From IMG/VR virus record IMGVR_UViG_3300045257_000172, positions 1-52,473 of that record: 52,473 bases of DNA; one strand, 5' to 3'. The DNA comes from a virus. Below, one piece after another: positions 48,265 through 52,473 of the stretch (positions within the stretch are counted from its first letter, which is position 1; each line of letters opens with the position of its first letter). The translations under genes were made by a program, and so were the position numbers. A model generated the notes under the pieces. The model saw only the letters and a program-made list of their open reading frames with translations. It made no database searches and was not told where the DNA came from.

Positions 48265-48419
48265 TTGTATTACTACCACTGCTAGTCGCAGTTATTGGGC
48301 TGCTCATGTATGCCTTATCGGCTAATCCTAAACTGGTTGAAGTCGGGCGTATTATGTTCTGGACTGGTCTTCTTGCCTTCCTCCTACACTCCCCGGGTGT
48401 AGTGGGGCTCGTCCATTAG
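48261..48419 (+). CDS. Small membrane protein, 52 aa
   Basis: I start at the ATG at 48261 with AAAGGGAAAAT before it, not at 48174. The product has two hydrophobic stretches, IVLLPLLVAVIGLLMYALSA and IMFWTGLLAFLLHSPGVVGL, separated by a short charged link (NPKLVEVGR). Likely two membrane helices; a holin or lysis-timing protein fits its place. Confidence 0.55.
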   Translation: MIVLLPLLVAVIGLLMYALSANPKLVEVGRIMFWTGLLAFLLHSPGVVGLVH

Positions 48420-48421
48420 AT

Positions 48422-49210
48422 ATGATTGCTCCCTGGTATCAACCTCAACCTAATCGTGGGCGTGGTCCGGGTGGCCCGACTCCTACTCCAACTCCGATTG
48501 ATGGGACTGATCCGGGTGGATTGCCGTGGGGTGAACCGACACCGATCCCCACTCCAAGGCCAACGGATAATCGGGCGATAGGACCGGGGATGCCGTTAGG
48601 CTTCGGTGGTAACCCCGGAATGTCATTAGGGGGCGTTAATCCCGGGTATAATTACTACGATGCCGGGAATGGAATGACCTACGTCTACGATCACAACTGG
48701 AACTATGTTGGCACCCATAACCCAATGCAGGCACAGGCAATGGGCGGCGCAATGGGGGGTGGGGGTGGCGGCAGGGGGATAGGAGCTGGTCCCGGATTTC
48801 CTGGTGCCGGTGGTCCTGACCCTGGAATTTGGGGCCCTGGTGTTGATCCTTACCCAACTGTGACCATTGGTAATCCGTTCGCTGGTGCCACACCTGGGAC
48901 TTATCCGGGCATGGGTGGCCCCGGTGGTGGCGGCCCTTTTGCTGGAGCTACGCCCGGAACTTATCCAGGTATGAGTCCAGGTGGTGGCGACCCTGGCGGC
49001 GGCAGTCCTGGGTTTAACGGTCCTTCTGCTGCTCCTAGTGCCCCCTGGTACACAGCCGGACCATATCCTGGCGGGGCTGCTAATCCTCAAAACCCAGGCT
49101 ATGTAGCTCCTGGGGTAGGCCCGCAGAGTGCCCCTTCCGACTTCGCTCCCGGGTCCGGGTTTAGTACAACTCTTGGTGGTGGATTCCAGTTAAACGCCAG
49201 GAACATATGA
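48422..49210 (+). CDS. Gly/Pro-rich collagen-like protein
   Basis: 262 residues with very high Gly and Pro content: PTPTPTPIDGTDPGG, then poly-Gly (AMGGGGGGRG) and a repeated PFAGATPGTYPGM unit (twice, 60-base period). Short Tyr-rich islands (GYNYYDAGNGMTYVYDHNWN) occur. It resembles surface or fibre linker proteins with extended, flexible structure. No catalytic motif. Stop overlaps the start of the vestigial spike N-terminus. Confidence 0.55.
   Translation: MIAPWYQPQPNRGRGPGGPTPTPTPIDGTDPGGLPWGEPTPIPTPRPTDNRAIGPGMPLGFGGNPGMSLGGVNPGYNYYDAGNGMTYVYDHNWNYVGTHNPMQAQAMGGAMGGGGGGRGIGAGPGFPGAGGPDPGIWGPGVDPYPTVTIGNPFAGATPGTYPGMGGPGGGGPFAGATPGTYPGMSPGGGDPGGGSPGFNGPSAAPSAPWYTAGPYPGGAANPQNPGYVAPGVGPQSAPSDFAPGSGFSTTLGGGFQLNARNI
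48875..48994 (+). repeat. Tandem 60-base repeat in the Gly/Pro-rich gene
   Basis: Two in-frame units (48875-48934, 48935-48994) encode PFAGATPGTYPGM followed by a Gly-rich spacer. Third positions differ, so the duplication is not recent. Confidence 0.7.
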
Positions 49211-49242
49211 GCCAGCCGATTGACACCATCGTAACTTCGTAA
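49207..49242 (+). pseudogene. Truncated N-terminal copy of the next spike gene
   Basis: The frame MSQPIDTIVTS ends at TAA after 11 residues. Four bases later the spike gene begins MSQPIDTTVTL. Nine of the first ten residues agree, while the DNA differs in most third positions (AGC/TCA, CCG/CCA, ATT/ATA, GAC/GAT). The ATG overlaps the Gly/Pro-rich gene stop (ATGA). This is a remnant of a former spike gene or a retained mini-leader peptide. Confidence 0.7.
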
Positions 49243-49246
49243 TCTT

Positions 49247-51922
49247 ATGTCACAGCCAATAGATACCACGGTCACCCTTGAGGATCAGTTTGCCGTAGTT
49301 GACCCGATTTCATCGGCCCCACCCGGGTCAGATATTGAGGCGTACGTTGAAGAGGGGGTGGTACAGCTTCCTTTAGGTGGACAGGTGGTGACGGTCACCT
49401 TCCTTACCCCCAAGGTATCACCCGATTACCAGTTCGATGTGCGGGACATCTACAACATGGTGGACGCAACCCCGCTCGTCATTGATTGTATCCTAACCAA
49501 CTTCACTGTTACCGGGTTTGAGATCACACTCAGTGCTTCACCGGACACCGGAAACTACTATTTCAGGTGGAAGGTCCGTATCCCGACTGCAATCCAATCA
49601 GGGATAACCATTACCGCTCAGGTAGCAGGGATAGCGGGCGGATCGGTGCAGGAAGTGTTTGCTACCGGGAATGATGGGGTTGACCTCACTGTTGGTGGTG
49701 ACGCTACCAAGTTACCCAATGTTATTGCTCATCTAATTGATGGCGGAATACCGCTCGCCAAGCTGGCTGAAACAGTCGTTACCGGACCGGTGTTAACCCC
49801 GACTGGGGCACAGACCGTTACCAACAAACTGCTGGATGGGAACAATAATACCTTTCAGAACATCGGGTTAGCGTCCCTGATTGGGGACGGGATTATTGCC
49901 CAGAACCTTACTGACCCAAATAATGACCAGGGAATTATATGGGATAACGGTACTAAGTTATTCCGGTTCGCTGGTTCCCCGACTAACAGGGGGCTGGCTA
50001 AGGATGTTTACATTTCGACTCGGGGCGACGGCAATGGGGTAGGCACGTTAGACGATCCATTTGATGGCAGCACATCGGTATTGTTTGATGCGATCATGGC
50101 CGACAACACAAAGACTCCGGTCAACACCAATATCTATCTGTGTGCCGGAACCTTTTTAACTAAAGGTTTTACTGTCAGGACCGGGTGGAAGTTTCACCTG
50201 ACTCCACAAACCACTCTAAAGCTGGATGTTTTTACTGCTGGCGATGCGGCTGCTTTGGGTGCTCCCAAGATTGTTTCCATGTTTGGGGGAACGAATAACA
50301 CGCTAGTTCAGGATGTTCTTATCGAGGGCGGAATTTGGGACTTGAACATGCAGAATCAAACCCAAGCCCTGTGCCCTGCTGCTATTCAGGTGGTAGCCGA
50401 TGGGTTCACCGCCAGGAACATGAAGGTGATTAACTTCGGTAACACCAGTCCGACTAATGCCGAATGTTTCGTCCTTGGGGTATTTAGTAACGGTGCCAGG
50501 GACGGTATAATTCATAAACGCGGAGTGCTTTGGGATAATATCGAGATAACGCAACCCGCAAGCGGTGTTACCAATGTTGCCACGCTCAGTTTGACTAACA
50601 CAAACGGCGGACAAGCCGTAGTTAATGAAGCCGCCTTGAGTAGCGGATGGTTCGAAGGTGTGACGATTCGCAACTGTTACATTCACGATATAACCTTCAG
50701 TGATGCCGTGGCGGTAGCGTGTATAAATCTTGGGGGCTGGGTGAAGGGATTCCATGGGCACAATAACCGCTTCGCTCGTATCACCGGGAATAATGCCCGG
50801 TACGGTTATTATCTTGATACTGGATCAGTTCAGGACGTGAAGATCGAGGACGGTCAGGCCGATACTATAATGTCTGCGGTCAACCTTAATAGCGGCACAG
50901 GCTGGACCCAGAACAATATCAGCATCAAAAAACAAATGGTCGTGAGTTCCAATTTTATTCCCATTGCCGTCAACAGCCAGACTGGAACAACTTCGAATGT
51001 TTACTTCGAATCCAACACCATTATTGCCCCCGGAGGTTCGCCTGCGACAGGGATAGCTGCGGTTGGTATAACCAACTCCAACTTCCTCAACAACACGATT
51101 GATAGTAGTTCGGCTAACGCGATCTTTATAAGTGGCGGCAATGTAAGTCAAAGGTTTAACAACCGGCAGCTTGATGGCACACCGGTAAGCGGAGAAACAG
51201 GCCTGGGTGATTTGATCCAAGTCCAGACCACCTCCGTGACCACTGGCACTGTTGTCATGCTCGCTAATAAATCTGTCCTTAGAATCACTGCTGCATTGAC
51301 TGGTGCGTTACAGATAACGTTACCTCTCGCATCGTCTATCCCCGCTGGCAATTCAATCACCATTCTTGACCCAGGTGGGTTTTCATCAGACGTAAACGTT
51401 TTATTTGTAGCTCGGTCGGGGAGCGATACTATAAATGGTAGTACATCACCTATTATCGCACTCATCGGACAAGGTTCCCAGGAGCTTATTTCCGATGGGG
51501 TGTCTAAGTGGACGTTTGGCACCAGTTATATTGTAAGTCCTGCAAATCTTTATCTGGAGGGCGGTAATGCAACCGTGATGCGTACGGCTGGTACTGACCG
51601 ATGGTATGTTAATAGTAGCGGTCATGTCATAACCGTTGTCGATAACGCGTACAACTTAGGGGAGTCTGCTCACCGGTTTAAGGACGCCTTTTTTGGCGGG
51701 AACGTTAACGCCGGGGGTCATATTTTGGCTGAAGGAGCCAATGTTGTTCTTGGCACTTCTACCGGAAGTCAGATTGCTACGGTAGGCGGAGCATCGGGGC
51801 AGAAATTGGCGGTTTGGGGTAAAACTCCAATCGTTCAACCAGTGCTGGCAACAGGGGCCGGTCATACGGCGGACGACATAATCACCGTTCTTCAAAATAT
51901 TGGATGGGTTAGGCAAAGCTAA
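49247..51922 (+). CDS. Beta-helix tail spike/receptor-binding protein
   Basis: 891 residues. The first 130 form beta-rich modules (VVTVTFLTPKVSPDYQFDVR, then YYFRWKVRIPTAIQSGITIT), probably the virion-binding part. After KDVYISTRGDGNGVGTLDDP (about 250) a right-handed parallel beta-helix begins, shown by Asn/Thr/Gly-rich rungs such as NMKVINFGNTSPTNAECF, VTIRNCYIHDITFSDAV and SNFLNNTIDSSSANAIFISG up to about 640. The C-terminal third is a separate beta domain followed by GESAHRFKDAFFGGNVNAGG, like trimerising fibre tails. Spikes of this kind bind or cleave surface polysaccharides; no catalytic residues can be named. The TAA overlaps the next ATG. Confidence 0.75.
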   Translation: MSQPIDTTVTLEDQFAVVDPISSAPPGSDIEAYVEEGVVQLPLGGQVVTVTFLTPKVSPDYQFDVRDIYNMVDATPLVIDCILTNFTVTGFEITLSASPDTGNYYFRWKVRIPTAIQSGITITAQVAGIAGGSVQEVFATGNDGVDLTVGGDATKLPNVIAHLIDGGIPLAKLAETVVTGPVLTPTGAQTVTNKLLDGNNNTFQNIGLASLIGDGIIAQNLTDPNNDQGIIWDNGTKLFRFAGSPTNRGLAKDVYISTRGDGNGVGTLDDPFDGSTSVLFDAIMADNTKTPVNTNIYLCAGTFLTKGFTVRTGWKFHLTPQTTLKLDVFTAGDAAALGAPKIVSMFGGTNNTLVQDVLIEGGIWDLNMQNQTQALCPAAIQVVADGFTARNMKVINFGNTSPTNAECFVLGVFSNGARDGIIHKRGVLWDNIEITQPASGVTNVATLSLTNTNGGQAVVNEAALSSGWFEGVTIRNCYIHDITFSDAVAVACINLGGWVKGFHGHNNRFARITGNNARYGYYLDTGSVQDVKIEDGQADTIMSAVNLNSGTGWTQNNISIKKQMVVSSNFIPIAVNSQTGTTSNVYFESNTIIAPGGSPATGIAAVGITNSNFLNNTIDSSSANAIFISGGNVSQRFNNRQLDGTPVSGETGLGDLIQVQTTSVTTGTVVMLANKSVLRITAALTGALQITLPLASSIPAGNSITILDPGGFSSDVNVLFVARSGSDTINGSTSPIIALIGQGSQELISDGVSKWTFGTSYIVSPANLYLEGGNATVMRTAGTDRWYVNSSGHVITVVDNAYNLGESAHRFKDAFFGGNVNAGGHILAEGANVVLGTSTGSQIATVGGASGQKLAVWGKTPIVQPVLATGAGHTADDIITVLQNIGWVRQS

Positions 51923-51978
51923 TGGCTCGCACCTTCTACATCTCCTCCCAGAGCGGGAACGACTCCAACAACATCTAA
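51922..51978 (+). pseudogene. Truncated N-terminal copy of the giant spike gene
   Basis: The frame MARTFYISSQSGNDSNNI stops at TAA after 18 residues, and the same TAATG begins the giant spike gene MARKFFISFSSGNDANNG. MAR-x-F-x-IS-x-x-SGND-x-NN is shared though most codons differ. It is either the remnant of a replaced spike or a short leader translated in coupling with both neighbours. Confidence 0.72.
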
Positions 51979-52473
51979 TGGCCCGCAAATTCTTCATTAG
52001 CTTCTCATCCGGCAACGATGCTAATAACGGTACGTCTACCGCTACAGCGTGGCAGCGGCATCCGTTTATGTCTCGGCCCGGTTCGTTACCGTGGAGTGGT
52101 GTCTACACTCATCAAGTTGGGGATCAGTTTGTATTCAAGGGGGGTGATACTTGGGATACGACTTGTTTTTTTGCAAAACACGGTTTCGCGATCAAGGCTG
52201 GTGGCTCCCAGGCTACTCCTGATAAGTACATGGTGGACAAGACTTGGTTTACCGGGAGTTCGTGGACTAGACCTATTTTTGATAACGGTGGGGCCGCTAG
52301 TCCCCGAAACCAACAAATTGTTATCTACGATTTTACCGACTGGATTACCTTTGATAACATTGAGTTTACCAGATTTTACTGGGATATAACCACTAACAGT
52401 TACCCGGTAGCAATAGTTCAAATCGGGACTGGCAGCACTAACGCCCAGAATCAGGGTACAAATTGTGACGGGA
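51978..52473 (+). CDS. Giant receptor-binding protein, 5' part
   Basis: ATG at 51978 shares a base with the preceding TAA. The first 104 residues (MARKFFISFSSGNDANNGTS, then a Trp/Pro-rich stretch) are the opening of pectate-lyase-like beta-helix spikes, where SGND-x-N-x-GTS leads into the first rung. At 52290 the frame enters the contig-end repeat and continues in phase at base 1, ending at 4488: 1599 residues in all. See the entry at 1-4488 for the domains. Confidence 0.85.
   Translation, partial: MARKFFISFSSGNDANNGTSTATAWQRHPFMSRPGSLPWSGVYTHQVGDQFVFKGGDTWDTTCFFAKHGFAIKAGGSQATPDKYMVDKTWFTGSSWTRPIFDNGGAASPRNQQIVIYDFTDWITFDNIEFTRFYWDITTNSYPVAIVQIGTGSTNAQNQGTNCDG
52290..52473. repeat. Contig-end direct repeat, right copy
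   Basis: Repeats bases 1-184 with T at 52346 in place of C at 57. See the left copy. Confidence 0.93.

Noticed and set aside
1-52473. CRISPR array, integrase, transposase or insertion sequence
   Set aside because: No spaced identical repeats of array type and no recombinase or transposase motif seen on either strand.

Overview
The window is the genome of a tailed double-stranded DNA bacteriophage (Caudoviricetes), most likely podovirus-like, written as one linear contig whose two ends overlap. Bases 52290-52473 repeat bases 1-184 with a single C/T difference, so the unit genome is a circle (or circularly permuted molecule) of about 52,289 bp, and the contig was cut inside a receptor-binding-protein gene. 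The podovirus reading rests on a very large portal, a scaffold and capsid pair, a row of internal-virion-type proteins, a T7-tail-like adaptor and nozzle pair, several fibre/spike proteins, and the absence of any recognisable tape measure, sheath or tail-tube gene. I see no integrase, DNA polymerase, helicase, RNA polymerase, tRNA or CRISPR array. The host is not identifiable from the sequence; Pro-Thr-rich linkers and PKD/Ig-type domains are common in soil and freshwater Gram-negatives such as Verrucomicrobiota, but that is only a guess. Lipoprotein-type lysis proteins favour a Gram-negative host.

Layout: two transcription units diverge from an intergenic region at about 32566-32867 and converge at about 16649-16755. 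The leftward (early-type) unit runs from 32565 down to 16681. It begins with zinc-ribbon and phage-typical hypothetical proteins and an adenine/cytosine DNA methylase. Next come a DnaD-like replication organiser behind a long inverted repeat, a Cro/CI-type regulator, an OB-fold protein with an SSB-type acidic tail, a PD-(D/E)XK nuclease and an HNH nuclease. A string of tiny membrane proteins, small zinc proteins and a RusA-like resolvase follow. The distal third (22475-17181) is a glycan cassette: two or three glycosyltransferase-like proteins, two SAM methyltransferases, a GDP-L-fucose synthase and a DUF3431-like protein.

The rightward (late) unit runs from 32868 through the contig junction to 16648. 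In order it carries a small-terminase candidate, an intergenic region dense in repeats and G-runs, the large terminase (TTG start), small zinc proteins, the portal (whose start codon cannot be found), scaffold, major capsid protein, an HNH endonuclease, a fibre-like protein, and a lysis/membrane block of lipoprotein, coiled-coil and small membrane proteins. Then come a Gly/Pro-rich protein, two large beta-helix receptor-binding proteins, further fibre proteins, nozzle and adaptor proteins, four internal virion proteins and finally an ATP-grasp enzyme.

Genes are packed with ATGA, TAATG or TTGA overlaps throughout, so translational coupling is the norm, and many very small genes (15-55 codons) are placed by those overlaps. 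Points that deserve attention: each of the two big spike genes is preceded by a short, diverged, stop-terminated copy of its own N-terminus; the portal frame has no usable start codon; three or more consecutive micro membrane proteins occur in the early unit; and an ATP-grasp/fucose/methyl/glycosyl-transferase set suggests glycan or small-molecule modification.
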